The position numbers and the translations under genes were made by a program. Positions 34,403 to 43,433 of a stretch of DNA of 64,000 nt are shown here, one piece after another. The stretch covers positions 1-64,000 of the forward strand of contig DASXML010000010.1 of assembly GCA_036495715.1 (NCBI GenBank), written 5' to 3'. Each line of letters begins with the position of its first letter. Positions within the stretch are counted from its first letter, which is position 1. The notes below the pieces were generated by a model that had not been told where the DNA came from, did not search any database, and was given only the letters and a program-made list of their open reading frames with translations. The stretch comes from Scandinavium sp036495715. GTDB taxonomy: Bacteria > Pseudomonadota > Gammaproteobacteria > Enterobacterales > Enterobacteriaceae.

Positions 34403-35446
34403 ATGAGCGTAATGTTTGATCCTGAAGCCGCAATTTATCCTTTTCCGCCAAAGCCGGTTCCACTCAGCGTGGACGAAAAGCAGTTTTATCGTGAAAAGAT
34501 AAAGCGCCTGCTCAAAGAGAAAAATGCGGTGATGGTGGCGCACTACTACACTGACCCGGAAATTCAGCAGTTGGCAGAAGAAACAGGCGGCTGTATTTCT
34601 GATTCACTAGAAATGGCCCGTTTCGGAGCCAGACATTCAGCTTCCACGCTGCTGGTCGCCGGGGTGCGCTTTATGGGCGAAACGGCAAAAATCCTCAGCC
34701 CAGAAAAAACCATACTAATGCCCACGCTGAACGCCGAGTGTTCGCTCGATCTTGGCTGTCCGATAGATGAGTTCACTGCGTTCTGCGATGCCCATCCGGA
34801 CCGCACCGTTGTGGTGTATGCCAACACTTCTGCGGCAGTGAAGGCGCGCGCTGATTGGGTGGTCACCTCGAGCATCGCTGTGGAGTTGATTGAGCATCTC
34901 GACAGTCTTGGGGAGAAAATTCTGTGGGCGCCGGACCGTCATCTCGGGAAGTACGTGCAGAAGCAGACAGGCGCGGACGTCCTATGCTGGCAAGGTGCGT
35001 GCATTGTGCATGACGAATTCAAAACGCAGGCGCTGGCGCGGATGAAAGCATTGTACCCGCAGGCCGCTATTCTGGTGCACCCTGAATCACCGCAGGCGAT
35101 TGTTGATATGGCTGATGCGGTGGGGTCGACGAGTCAGTTGATTGCCGCGGCAAAAGCGTTGCCGCACCCGCAGCTTATCGTCGCCACTGACCGTGGTATT
35201 TTTTACAGAATGCAGCAGGCGGTACCAGAAAAAGAACTGCTGGAAGCACCGACCGCAGGCGAAGGGGCAACCTGTCGCAGCTGTGCGCATTGTCCGTGGA
35301 TGGCGATGAACGGCCTTAAAGCGCTTGCTGATGGCCTTGAACAGGGTGGGGCGGATCACGAAATCCATGTGGACGCCGCGTTGCGTGAGGGCGCGCTCCT
35401 GCCGCTTAACCGGATGTTAGATTTTGCGGCTACACTACGCTCATAG
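34403..35446 (+). CDS. nadA: Quinolinate synthase A
   Basis: [4Fe-4S] enzyme that condenses iminoaspartate and dihydroxyacetone phosphate to quinolinate in NAD synthesis. The 347-residue product has E. coli length; cluster cysteines are in LNAECSLDLGCP (Cys about 113), LCWQGACIVH (about 200) and the C-terminal CRSCAHCPWMAMNGL (about 291-297). HYYTDPEIQ and VYANTSAAVKA are substrate loops. The frame is open from 34373, but MSVMFDPE at 34403 is the conserved start. pnuC follows 47 nt downstream. Confidence 0.97.
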   Translation: MSVMFDPEAAIYPFPPKPVPLSVDEKQFYREKIKRLLKEKNAVMVAHYYTDPEIQQLAEETGGCISDSLEMARFGARHSASTLLVAGVRFMGETAKILSPEKTILMPTLNAECSLDLGCPIDEFTAFCDAHPDRTVVVYANTSAAVKARADWVVTSSIAVELIEHLDSLGEKILWAPDRHLGKYVQKQTGADVLCWQGACIVHDEFKTQALARMKALYPQAAILVHPESPQAIVDMADAVGSTSQLIAAAKALPHPQLIVATDRGIFYRMQQAVPEKELLEAPTAGEGATCRSCAHCPWMAMNGLKALADGLEQGGADHEIHVDAALREGALLPLNRMLDFAATLRS

Positions 35447-35493
35447 ATACGCACTTAGATAAGCTCATTACAGACTGGCAGGACGGAGATTAA

Positions 35494-36213
35494 ATGGATT
35501 TCTTCAGCACGCAAAATATTCTGGTACACATCCCTATTGGCGTGGGAGGATACGATTTATCGTGGATTGAAGCAGTAGGCACGATAGCGGGCTTGCTGTG
35601 CATCTGGCTTGCAAGCCTTGAGAAAATCAGCAACTACGCGTTCGGCCTGCTCAACGTCACGCTGTTTGCCATCATCTTCTTCCAAATCCAGCTCTATGCC
35701 AGCTTGCTATTACAGCTGTTTTTCTTCGCGGCGAATATTTATGGCTGGTATGCCTGGTCCCGGCAAACCAGTCAGAATCAGGCTGAATTGCACATCCGCT
35801 GGCTGTCGCTGCCAAAGGCTGTTGCCTGGCTGGCGGCTTGTGTCGTCGCTATCGGTTTGATGACGGTCTTTATTAACCCCGTTTTTGCTTTTCTGACCCG
35901 CGTGGCCGTCTCCGTGATGCATAACATTGGGCTTAATGTGGCAATGCCCGATCTTCAACCTGATGCGTTCCCGTTCTGGGATTCCTGCATGATGGTGCTG
36001 TCGATAGCGGCGATGATCCTGATGACCCGCAAATACGTTGAGAACTGGCTGCTATGGGTGATCATCAACGTCATCAGCGTGGTGATTTTTGCGTTGCAGG
36101 GCGTCTATGCGATGTCGCTGGAATATCTGTTGCTGACGTTTATCGCACTCAATGGTACCCGAATGTGGATGAACAGCGCACGTGAACGGGGTTCACGCGC
36201 GCTTTCCCATTAA
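35494..36213 (+). CDS. pnuC: Nicotinamide riboside transporter PnuC
   Basis: Inner-membrane facilitator for nicotinamide riboside; 239 residues, E. coli length, with seven predicted helices. The conserved NIYGWYAW and WDSCMMVLSIAAMILMTRKYVENW segments are present. It probably forms an operon with nadA under NadR. Its stop overlaps the convergent zitB stop by 4 nt. Confidence 0.97.
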   Translation: MDFFSTQNILVHIPIGVGGYDLSWIEAVGTIAGLLCIWLASLEKISNYAFGLLNVTLFAIIFFQIQLYASLLLQLFFFAANIYGWYAWSRQTSQNQAELHIRWLSLPKAVAWLAACVVAIGLMTVFINPVFAFLTRVAVSVMHNIGLNVAMPDLQPDAFPFWDSCMMVLSIAAMILMTRKYVENWLLWVIINVISVVIFALQGVYAMSLEYLLLTFIALNGTRMWMNSARERGSRALSH

Positions 36214-37154
36214 TGATGGTGATGATGCGCGTGTTCGGCTGACGTCTCATTGAGATGGCATTCCGGGCCGCTGCACGGCTGGTACTCCATCTGAACGGTG
36301 GCATGCGCTATCTGATAATGATGTTCCAGATAGTGCTGAATTTTACCCAGCAGCGCATCGTGATCGTGCGGGGGGATAACGTGAACATGCAGCGTCATGA
36401 CGGGTTTCTCACCGACCAGCCAGACGTGAACATGATGCACATCCCGCACTTCCGGGATTTCCCGACGTAATCCGCGTTTCAGCGCGTCGAGATCCATCGA
36501 GCCTGGTGCGCCTTCCAGTAGTTCGTTCACGCTTTCTTTCAGCAATGACCATGCGCTACGTAGCACCAGGCATGACACCAGCACTGACAAAATAGGGTCG
36601 ATCGGTGTCCAGCCTGTGGTCAGAATAACGATTGCCGCAGCGATCGCACCGACTGAACCCAGCAAATCCCCCATCACGTGTAGCGCCGCTGCGCGAACGT
36701 TGAGGTTTTTCTCCTCGCTACCGCGATGCAAAATCCAGAATGACACAATATTGGCCAGCAAACCCGCCACCGCAATCACCATCATCGTCGCGCCCGCGAT
36801 GGGCTGGGGATGACGAAATCGCATGGCCGCTTCCCAGACAATGAAGATGGTTATCAACACCAAAGCGATAGCATTCACAAATGCGGCAAGCGTGGTCAGA
36901 CGCAGCCAGCCAAAAGTGTGTCGGGAATTGGCAGGACGGCGGGCAAAATGCACTGCCAGCAGGGCGAACAGTAGGGCTGCTGCATCGGTCAGCATATGTC
37001 CGGCATCAGCCAGCAAGGCCAGCGACCCCGAAACCAGGCCACCGACCACTTCGAGCACCATGAATCCGGCGGTGATGATGAATGCCAACAACAGGCGGCG
37101 ACCGTTACCGTCATCGGGCTGCTGCGACGGGGCATGGGAGTGTGATTGCGGCAT
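36210..37154 (-). CDS. zitB: Zinc efflux protein ZitB (cation diffusion facilitator)
   Basis: Exports Zn(II) from the cytoplasm by proton antiport. The 314-residue product has six transmembrane helices; metal-site residues are in LLADAGHMLTDAAAL (helix 2) and HVMGDLLGS (helix 5). The cytoplasmic C-terminal domain carries HVHVWLVGEKPVMTLHVHV, and the ends are His-rich (SHSHAPS at the start, HAHHHHH at the end). I start at the ATG 37154, preceded by AGGA; a TTG two codons earlier is unlikely. Confidence 0.95.
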   Translation of the reverse strand: MPQSHSHAPSQQPDDGNGRRLLLAFIITAGFMVLEVVGGLVSGSLALLADAGHMLTDAAALLFALLAVHFARRPANSRHTFGWLRLTTLAAFVNAIALVLITIFIVWEAAMRFRHPQPIAGATMMVIAVAGLLANIVSFWILHRGSEEKNLNVRAAALHVMGDLLGSVGAIAAAIVILTTGWTPIDPILSVLVSCLVLRSAWSLLKESVNELLEGAPGSMDLDALKRGLRREIPEVRDVHHVHVWLVGEKPVMTLHVHVIPPHDHDALLGKIQHYLEHHYQIAHATVQMEYQPCSGPECHLNETSAEHAHHHHH

Positions 37155-37404
37155 GCACAAATCCTGTAAAGTTTAAGAATTAGTGTATGACATCATTACA
37201 GATTTTCAGCATTTTCGTATACAGGGAAAAGAGAAACGAGGCTCTTTTTAAGAATATTAATGCCAAATCCTGCCTGTTAGCACAGATGTCGGACACTAAC
37301 ATACTCACCAGGACTCAACGTTGAGTGTTCAATGAAAATCAGGAAGAAAGAAAATGGCACTTTTCCTTCTTCCTGTTAGCGTTCAGCGGAAGGGCGGAAC
37401 GGGT

Positions 37405-37782
37405 TTATTGCGACGTACCATCGGTTTTGCTATCAACATCGTTATTCATACCGCTGCCAGTTTCAACTTTCTTGTTGATATCCGGGCATTTACCGTCTTT
37501 ACACATCGTATTTTTGTGGATCTCATCTTTGCTCATGTGTTCAGCATCGCTGCTGGAACCGTTGGGATGCAGCATTGTTCCGCTCGATTGCGTGTTCACA
37601 TTGCCGTTATCCACGCCGTTAGGGGCCAGGTTCTGTTGGGCATCAGGTGCCGTTTGGCCCGCCGCGGCGGCAGAATTTGCCTGACCGTTATTATCCGAAG
37701 CGCTGTCTGCGGCCAGGGCCACACCACTCATCATGGAAAGCGTAGCGGTCAGAATAAGGGTTACCAGTGTGTTGTTTTTCAT
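37405..37782 (-). CDS. ybgS: Exported protein YbgS
   Basis: A small secreted protein of unknown function matching E. coli YbgS (125 versus 126 residues). A signal peptide MKNNTLVTLILTATLSMMSGVALA is followed by an Asn/Asp/Ser-rich disordered body and a conserved C-terminal segment HKNTMCKDGKCPDINKKV with two cysteines. The start at 37782 is chosen from the signal peptide; the frame runs on to 37827. It is a single-gene unit between zitB and aroG. Confidence 0.88.
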   Translation of the reverse strand: MKNNTLVTLILTATLSMMSGVALAADSASDNNGQANSAAAAGQTAPDAQQNLAPNGVDNGNVNTQSSGTMLHPNGSSSDAEHMSKDEIHKNTMCKDGKCPDINKKVETGSGMNNDVDSKTDGTSQ

Positions 37783-38100
37783 GGGGATGCTCCTGTTATG
37801 GTCGTTACGTCGGATAACTTCTTCCAACAGTGCATATCTGTGTGCACGTACGGCACAGAGGCTAAAGATTCCGCAGTTCTGATTTATGTCAGTCTGTAAT
37901 CTTGTTAATTAGATAAATCTCAGCATTTACCTTTAAAAAGTGTAGCCGCTAACTCCCTTCTCGCTACATTCTGGCGTTTTTTAGGGTGATTCCAGGAATT
38001 ATCCGGCCCAAGTGTAAAATTGCGTTTACACTTTCTGGCTGACGAGATAGATTGAGGGGATTGCACTCATTTATATAAGTATGGCAACGCTGGAAAGATC
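37783..38100. promoter_or_regulatory. Divergent ybgS / aroG control region
   Basis: 318 gene-free bases. The aroG-proximal part contains the perfect TyrR box at 38013-38030. The ybgS-proximal part holds its promoter, not placed. Confidence 0.6.
38013..38030. promoter_or_regulatory. TyrR box of aroG
   Basis: TGTAAA-attgcg-TTTACA is a perfect strong TyrR box; symmetry extends one base to each side. TyrR with phenylalanine represses aroG in E. coli. Confidence 0.9.
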
Positions 38101-39153
38101 ATGAATTATCAGAACGACGACTTACGTATTAAAGAGATCAACGAGTTATTACCCCCTGTAGCGCTCCTTGAAAAATTCCCCGCGACTGAGAATGCCGCGA
38201 ACACGGTGTCCCACGCCCGCAAGGCTATCCACAAGATCCTGAAAGGCAACGACGATCGCCTACTGGTGGTGATTGGCCCGTGCTCGATTCACGATCCGGT
38301 GGCGGCGAAAGAGTACGCGAACCGCTTGCTGACGCTGCGCGAAGAGCTGAAAGGCGAGCTGGAAATCGTCATGCGCGTCTATTTTGAGAAGCCGCGTACG
38401 ACCGTGGGCTGGAAAGGGCTGATTAACGATCCGCACATGGACAACAGCTTCCAGATCAACGATGGCCTGCGTATTGCCCGCAAACTGCTGCTGGAAATCA
38501 ATGACAGCGGCCTGCCTGCGGCAGGTGAATTCCTCGACATGATAACGCCGCAGTACATGGCTGACCTGATGAGCTGGGGCGCCATTGGCGCGCGTACCAC
38601 TGAATCTCAGGTTCACCGTGAGCTGGCTTCCGGCCTGTCCTGTCCGGTCGGCTTCAAAAACGGCACCGACGGCACGATCAAAGTGGCTATTGACGCCATC
38701 AATGCGGCGGGTGCGCCGCACTGCTTCTTGTCTGTTACTAAGTGGGGCCATTCCGCGATTGTGAACACCAGCGGGAACGGTGATTGCCATATCATTCTGC
38801 GCGGCGGCAAAGAGCCAAACTACAGCGCGCATCACGTGGCGATGGTCAAAGAAGGGCTGCACAAAGCGGGTCTGCCTTCGCAGGTGATGATCGACTTCAG
38901 CCACGCGAACTCCAGCAAGCAGTTCAAAAAGCAAATGGATGTCGCTACGGATGTGGCGAGCCAGGTTGCGGGCGGCGAAAAAGCGATTGTTGGCGTAATG
39001 ATTGAAAGCCATCTGGTGGAAGGCAACCAGAATCTGGAAAGCGGCGAGCCGTTGACCTACGGCAAAAGCATCACTGACGCCTGCATCGGTTGGAACGACA
39101 CCGACGCGGTGCTGCGCCAGTTGGCGAACGCAGTAAAAGCCCGTCGCGGCTAA
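38101..39153 (+). CDS. aroG: 3-deoxy-7-phosphoheptulonate synthase, Phe-sensitive
   Basis: First step of the shikimate pathway: condenses phosphoenolpyruvate and erythrose 4-phosphate to DAHP. The 350-residue product is nearly identical to E. coli AroG. The metal- and PEP-binding segments are VVIGPCSIHDPVAAKEYA (about 56-73), GARTTESQVHRELASG and SHANSSKQ. Residues of the Phe-feedback pocket (for example Asp146, Pro150, Ser180 region) lie in conserved sequence. A single-gene unit ending in a bidirectional terminator. Confidence 0.97.
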   Translation: MNYQNDDLRIKEINELLPPVALLEKFPATENAANTVSHARKAIHKILKGNDDRLLVVIGPCSIHDPVAAKEYANRLLTLREELKGELEIVMRVYFEKPRTTVGWKGLINDPHMDNSFQINDGLRIARKLLLEINDSGLPAAGEFLDMITPQYMADLMSWGAIGARTTESQVHRELASGLSCPVGFKNGTDGTIKVAIDAINAAGAPHCFLSVTKWGHSAIVNTSGNGDCHIILRGGKEPNYSAHHVAMVKEGLHKAGLPSQVMIDFSHANSSKQFKKQMDVATDVASQVAGGEKAIVGVMIESHLVEGNQNLESGEPLTYGKSITDACIGWNDTDAVLRQLANAVKARRG

Positions 39154-39187
39154 ACCCAACATCTGAAAACTGGGTTAATTTGGGCAA

Positions 39188-39219
39188 TAAAAAAGCGTGG
39201 AGCGATCCACGCTTTTTTT
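39188..39219. terminator. Bidirectional terminator between aroG and gpmA
   Basis: AAAAGCGTGGA (39191-39201) pairs with TCCACGCTTTT (39206-39216) around GCGA, with an A-tract before and a T-tract after. It serves the converging aroG and gpmA transcripts. Confidence 0.93.
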
Positions 39220-39234
39220 ACATCTGGCGAAAAC

Positions 39235-39987
39235 TTACTTCGCTTTACCCTGGTTGGCGACGGCGGCGGCTTTCGCTGCGATTTCGTCGGCATTTCCCAG
39301 ATAGTAGTGCTTGATAGGTTTGAAATTTTCGTCGAACTCATACACCAGCGGCACGCCGGTTGGGATGTTCAGTTCGAGGATTTCGTCTTCGCCCATATTG
39401 TCGAGGTATTTCACCAGCGCACGCAGGGAGTTACCGTGCGCGGCGATAATCACGCGCTCGCCGCTTTTCAGGCGCGGCAGAATGGTTTCGTTCCAGTAGG
39501 GCACAACCCTGTCGATAGTCAGCGCCAGACTTTCGGTCACTGGCAGCTCTTTATCGGTCAGTTTCGCGTAGCGTGGGTCATGACCCGGGAAGCGCTCATC
39601 GTCTTTGGTCAGCTCTGGCGGGGTGATGGCGAAGCCACGACGCCACTGCTTAACCTGCTCGTCACCGTATTTCTCGGCAGTTTCCGCTTTGTTCAGACCT
39701 TGCAGCGCACCGTAGTGGCGCTCATTCAGTTTCCAGGATTTCTCGACCGGCAACCACGCCTGGTCCAGTTCATCCAGCACGTTCCACAGGGTGTGGATAG
39801 CGCGTTTCAGCACAGACGTGTACGCAAAATCAAAGCTAAAGCCTTCGTCTTTCAGCAGTTTGCCTGCCGCTTTCGCTTCGCCAACACCTTTCTCGGACAG
39901 ATCTACGTCATACCAACCGGTAAAGCGGTTTTCATTATTCCACTGGCTTTCGCCGTGGCGAACAAGCACAAGCTTAGTAACAGCCAT
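39235..39987 (-). CDS. gpmA: 2,3-bisphosphoglycerate-dependent phosphoglycerate mutase
   Basis: Interconverts 3- and 2-phosphoglycerate in glycolysis. The 250-residue product has the phospho-histidine motif LVRHGESQWN (His about 11) and the second catalytic His in IIAAHGNSLRAL (about 184). Length and sequence match E. coli GpmA. A Fur-like site overlaps the promoter region upstream of the start, and the gene ends at the bidirectional terminator shared with aroG. Confidence 0.98.
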   Translation of the reverse strand: MAVTKLVLVRHGESQWNNENRFTGWYDVDLSEKGVGEAKAAGKLLKDEGFSFDFAYTSVLKRAIHTLWNVLDELDQAWLPVEKSWKLNERHYGALQGLNKAETAEKYGDEQVKQWRRGFAITPPELTKDDERFPGHDPRYAKLTDKELPVTESLALTIDRVVPYWNETILPRLKSGERVIIAAHGNSLRALVKYLDNMGEDEILELNIPTGVPLVYEFDENFKPIKHYYLGNADEIAAKAAAVANQGKAK

Positions 39988-40010
39988 ACTCTGACTCCTG
40001 AACTAGATTG

Positions 40011-40033
40011 AATGATAACAATTCTCATTATAT
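40011..40033. promoter_or_regulatory. Fur-like site before gpmA
   Basis: GAATGATAACAATTCTCATT and following bases resemble a Fur box (three GATAAT-like hexamers). gpmA is reported to be Fur-regulated in E. coli. The match is imperfect. Confidence 0.55.
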
Positions 40034-40158
40034 TGCCGTTGTACCGCTAGCGGCAACGCATATCCCTAACCATAGCGAAAATAGCGACGTAGTGTAAGCA
40101 GCTTGTGAAATGGTCGTTATTTTCTGTCGGTAAGTGACGCGACTTTCACCGACATGGC

Positions 40159-40184
40159 AAAAAAAAGCCCTCCGAAGGGAGGGC
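40159..40184 (-). terminator. Terminator of the gal operon
   Basis: On the minus strand GCCCTCC-cttc-GGAGGGC is followed by eight T residues, 6 bases beyond the galM stop. In plus coordinates the stem is 40167-40173 / 40178-40184. Confidence 0.93.
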
Positions 40185-40189
40185 AGAGA

Positions 40190-41230
40190 TTACAACGAGG
40201 TGAACTGGTATTCCGTCACGCTGACGTACTCTTCACCCGGCAACAGTGTGCAGTCCGGCTGCGGCCATTCCGGGTGATTTGGGCTGTCGGGCAGGAATTC
40301 GCTCTCCAGCGCCAGCCCTTGCCAGTCGGCGTACGGCACGGGTTCACGTGACGGTGTGCCACCAAGATAGTTACCGGAGTAGAACTGCAACGCAGGGGCG
40401 GTGGTGAAGACGTTCAGCTGTAGTTTTTCATCTGCTGACCAGACAGTCGCGACCGGCTGTGACAAATCACCGTTGCCCGAAAGCAAAAAGGCGTGATCGT
40501 AACCCTTCATTTTGCGCTGATCGTCATCGCTTAAAAATTCGCGGGCGATTGTTTTTGGCTGGCGGAAATCAAAGCTGGTCTGCGTCACCTCTTTAAGGCC
40601 CGCTCGCGGAATGCCCATTTCATCGACGGGTAAATAAGCGTCTGCGGCCATCTGCAATTTATGCAGGCGAACATCGCTCTGACCGCCATCAAGATTGAAA
40701 TAGACGTGGTTGGTCATGTTCACCGGGCAGGGTTTATCCACCGTTGCGCGATATTCGATGGCAATGCGGTTATCGTCGGTGAGGCGATAGTGCGCCGTTG
40801 CGCTCAGATTGCCAGGAAAACCCTGATCGCCATCGGCGGATTCCAGCGCAAACAGCACCGATTCATCGTTTTGATTGAGCACTCGCCAGCGACGTTTATC
40901 AAATCCGTCTGGGCCGCCGTGAAGTTGGTTCGGGCCCTGACTTGGCGCGAGTTCATAAGTCACGCCCGCGAGCGTAAAACGACTGTCGGCGATGCGATTA
41001 GCGTAGCGACCAACGGATGCACCCAGAAACGCCGCCTGATGCGGATACTGTTCCGGGCTGGCGCAGCCGAGCAGCGCCTCACGCACCGAACCGTCTTTCA
41101 TCGGAATGCGAGCGGACAACAGCGTTGCGCCCCAGTCCATCAGCGTGACCACCATCCCCGCGCTATTGCGCAGAGTTAGCAGGCGGAAAGGCAGGCCGTC
41201 TGGGGCCAGAGTAGGGGTTTCGTTCAGCAC
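40190..41230 (-). CDS. galM: Galactose-1-epimerase (aldose mutarotase)
   Basis: Interconverts alpha and beta anomers of galactose, supplying alpha-galactose to GalK. The 346-residue product shows the mutarotase features NQLHGGPDGFDKR, the catalytic His in MTNHVYFNL and the Glu in LESEFLPDSPNHP. I take the GTG at 41230, giving the E. coli length and N-terminus (VLNETPTLAPDG); it overlaps the galK stop by 7 nt. A longer frame from 41257 lies wholly in galK. Confidence 0.94.
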   Translation of the reverse strand: MLNETPTLAPDGLPFRLLTLRNSAGMVVTLMDWGATLLSARIPMKDGSVREALLGCASPEQYPHQAAFLGASVGRYANRIADSRFTLAGVTYELAPSQGPNQLHGGPDGFDKRRWRVLNQNDESVLFALESADGDQGFPGNLSATAHYRLTDDNRIAIEYRATVDKPCPVNMTNHVYFNLDGGQSDVRLHKLQMAADAYLPVDEMGIPRAGLKEVTQTSFDFRQPKTIAREFLSDDDQRKMKGYDHAFLLSGNGDLSQPVATVWSADEKLQLNVFTTAPALQFYSGNYLGGTPSREPVPYADWQGLALESEFLPDSPNHPEWPQPDCTLLPGEEYVSVTEYQFTSL

Positions 41231-42372
41231 TGGCCCGCTCCCTGTGACGCTTTGCACACATAGAAGGTTTCTTTAATGCCGGTTTTCGCGTGATACTGCG
41301 CGGCAACCGCATCTTTGACCGCCGGGACTAACGCTTCCGGCACCAGTGCCACGATGCAGCCACCAAAGCCACCGCCAGTCATACGAACGCCGCCTTTATC
41401 GCCGATGGCCGCTTTGACAATCTCAACCAGCGTGTCGATTTGCGGGACGGTGATTTCGAAATCGTCACGCATCGACGCGTGAGATTCTTCCATCAGTTCA
41501 CCCATGCGTTTCAGGTCGCCTTTTGCCAGAGCAGATGCCGCTTCCACGGTACGCACATTTTCTGTCAGCACGTGACGCACGCGTTTAGCGACAATCGGGT
41601 CCAGCTCGTGCGCGACGGCGTTGAATTTTTCCAGCGATACGTCGCGCAGGGCGGGCTGCTGGAAGAAACGCGCGCCGGTTTCACACTGCTCGCGGCGCGT
41701 GTTGTACTCGCTGCCAACCAGCGTGCGCTTAAAGTTACTGTTGATGATGATAACTGCCGCACCTTGCGGCATTGGTACCGCCTTAGTGCCAAGCGAGCGG
41801 CAGTCGAGCAGCAGGGCGTGGTCTTTCTTACCCAGCGCAGAAATCAGCTGGTCCATAATGCCGCAGTTACAGCCGACAAATTGGTTCTCCGCTTCCTGAC
41901 CGTTCAGCGCAATTTGCGCGCCGTCGAGCGGCAGATGATACAACTGCTGGAAAACGGTGCCGACCGCCACTTCCAGAGATGCGGATGAACTCAGGCCAGC
42001 GCCTTGTGGCACGTCGCCACTGATCACCATATCCACGCCGCCGAAGTTGCGGTTACGCTTTTGCAGATGTTTGACGACGCCACGCACATAGTTAGACCAC
42101 TGCTGTGTATCGTGACTGATGATTGGGGCATCGAGGGAGAATTCGTCGGTCTGGTTTTCGTAATCGGCGGCGATCACACGCACGGTGCGATCCTGGCGCG
42201 GCGAGCAGCTGATCACGGTCTGGTAATCAATCGCGCACGGCAGAACAAAACCGTCGTTGTAATCGGTGTGTTCACCGATCAAATTCACGCGGCCAGGCGC
42301 CTGAATCGTATGGTTGGCAGGGTAGCCAAATTTCTCAGCAAACAGGGACAGGGTTTTCTCTTTCAGACTCAT
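41224..42372 (-). CDS. galK: Galactokinase
   Basis: Phosphorylates alpha-D-galactose at C1. The 382-residue GHMP kinase has the galactokinase signature GRVNLIGEHTDYNDGFVLP (about 28-46), the phosphate loop GDVPQGAGLSSSASLEVA (about 119-136), catalytic Asp in CGIMDQLISALG, and C-terminal MTGGGFGGCIVAL. Length equals E. coli GalK. Third gene of galETKM. Confidence 0.98.
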   Translation of the reverse strand: MSLKEKTLSLFAEKFGYPANHTIQAPGRVNLIGEHTDYNDGFVLPCAIDYQTVISCSPRQDRTVRVIAADYENQTDEFSLDAPIISHDTQQWSNYVRGVVKHLQKRNRNFGGVDMVISGDVPQGAGLSSSASLEVAVGTVFQQLYHLPLDGAQIALNGQEAENQFVGCNCGIMDQLISALGKKDHALLLDCRSLGTKAVPMPQGAAVIIINSNFKRTLVGSEYNTRREQCETGARFFQQPALRDVSLEKFNAVAHELDPIVAKRVRHVLTENVRTVEAASALAKGDLKRMGELMEESHASMRDDFEITVPQIDTLVEIVKAAIGDKGGVRMTGGGFGGCIVALVPEALVPAVKDAVAAQYHAKTGIKETFYVCKASQGAGQC

Positions 42373-42377
42373 TATTT

Positions 42378-43424
42378 TTAGACTCCTGATTCGCGATAGT
42401 GAACATCATTGACGGCGCGCAGGCGTTCTGCGGCTTGCTCCGCCGTCAGGTCGCGCTGGGTTTCCGCCAGCATTTCATAGCCGACCATAAATTTGCGCAC
42501 GGTAGCCGAGCGCAGCAGAGGCGGGTAGAAATGGGCGTGCAGCTGCCAGTGTGAATTCTCTTCGCCATTGAACGGCGCGCCGTGCCAGCCCATAGAGTAG
42601 GGGAAGGAGCACTGGAACAGGTTGTCGTAACGGCTGGTCAATTTTTTCAGCGCCAGCGCCAAATCGGCACGTTGGGCTTCAGTTAAATCGGTAATACGCA
42701 GCACATGTGCTTTCGGCAGCAACAGCGTTTCAAACGGCCAGGCGGCCCAGTAAGGAACAAGCGCCAGCCAGTGTTCGGTTTCGACAACGGTACGGCTGCC
42801 GTCGGCCAATTCACGCTGCACGTAATCCACCAGCATCGGTGAACCTTGCTCAGTGAAATAGGATTTTTGCAGGCGGTCTTCACGCTCGACTTCGTTCGGT
42901 AAGAAGCTGTTGGCCCAAACCTGACCGTGCGGATGCGGGTTAGAACAGCCCATCGCCGCGCCTTTGTTTTCAAACACTTGCACCCACGGATAGCGTTGAC
43001 CTAACTCTGCGGTCTGCGCCTGCCAGGTTTGCACCACGTCTTCCAGCGCGCTGACGCTGAGTTCAGGCAACGTTTTGCTGTGGTCAGGCGAGAAGCAGAT
43101 AACCCGGCTGGTGCCGCGCGCGCTTTCAACACGCATCAGCGGATCTGCGCTTTCCGGCGCGTCCGGCGTATCGGTCATCAGCGCGGCAAAATCGTTGGTG
43201 AAAACATAGGTGCTGCTGTACTGCGGGTTTTTATCCCCGGTGACACGGGTGTTGCCCGGACACAGGAAGCAATCAGGATCGTGCATCGGCAGCGTTTGTT
43301 TGGCTGGCGTTTCCTGCGCCCCTTGCCAGGGGCGTTTAGCGCGATGCGGAGACACCAGGATCCACTGCCCGGTTAACGGGTTAAAGCGGCGGTGCGGATG
43401 ATCAACGGGGTTAAATTGTGTCAT
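42378..43424 (-). CDS. galT: Galactose-1-phosphate uridylyltransferase
   Basis: Exchanges UMP between UDP-glucose and galactose-1-phosphate. The 348-residue product has the active-site HPHGQVW with the nucleophilic histidine (about 164-170), zinc-site cysteines in CFLCPGNTRVTG, and FFNPP-like HAHFYPPLLRS near the C-terminus. Lies 9 nt after galE and 5 nt before galK. Confidence 0.98.
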   Translation of the reverse strand: MTQFNPVDHPHRRFNPLTGQWILVSPHRAKRPWQGAQETPAKQTLPMHDPDCFLCPGNTRVTGDKNPQYSSTYVFTNDFAALMTDTPDAPESADPLMRVESARGTSRVICFSPDHSKTLPELSVSALEDVVQTWQAQTAELGQRYPWVQVFENKGAAMGCSNPHPHGQVWANSFLPNEVEREDRLQKSYFTEQGSPMLVDYVQRELADGSRTVVETEHWLALVPYWAAWPFETLLLPKAHVLRITDLTEAQRADLALALKKLTSRYDNLFQCSFPYSMGWHGAPFNGEENSHWQLHAHFYPPLLRSATVRKFMVGYEMLAETQRDLTAEQAAERLRAVNDVHYRESGV

Positions 43425-43433
43425 GACAAATCC

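Noticed and set aside
37325..37899. Two plus-strand frames of 119 and 181 residues over ybgS
   Set aside because: Both are opposite the ybgS gene, which has a signal peptide and the family C-terminus.
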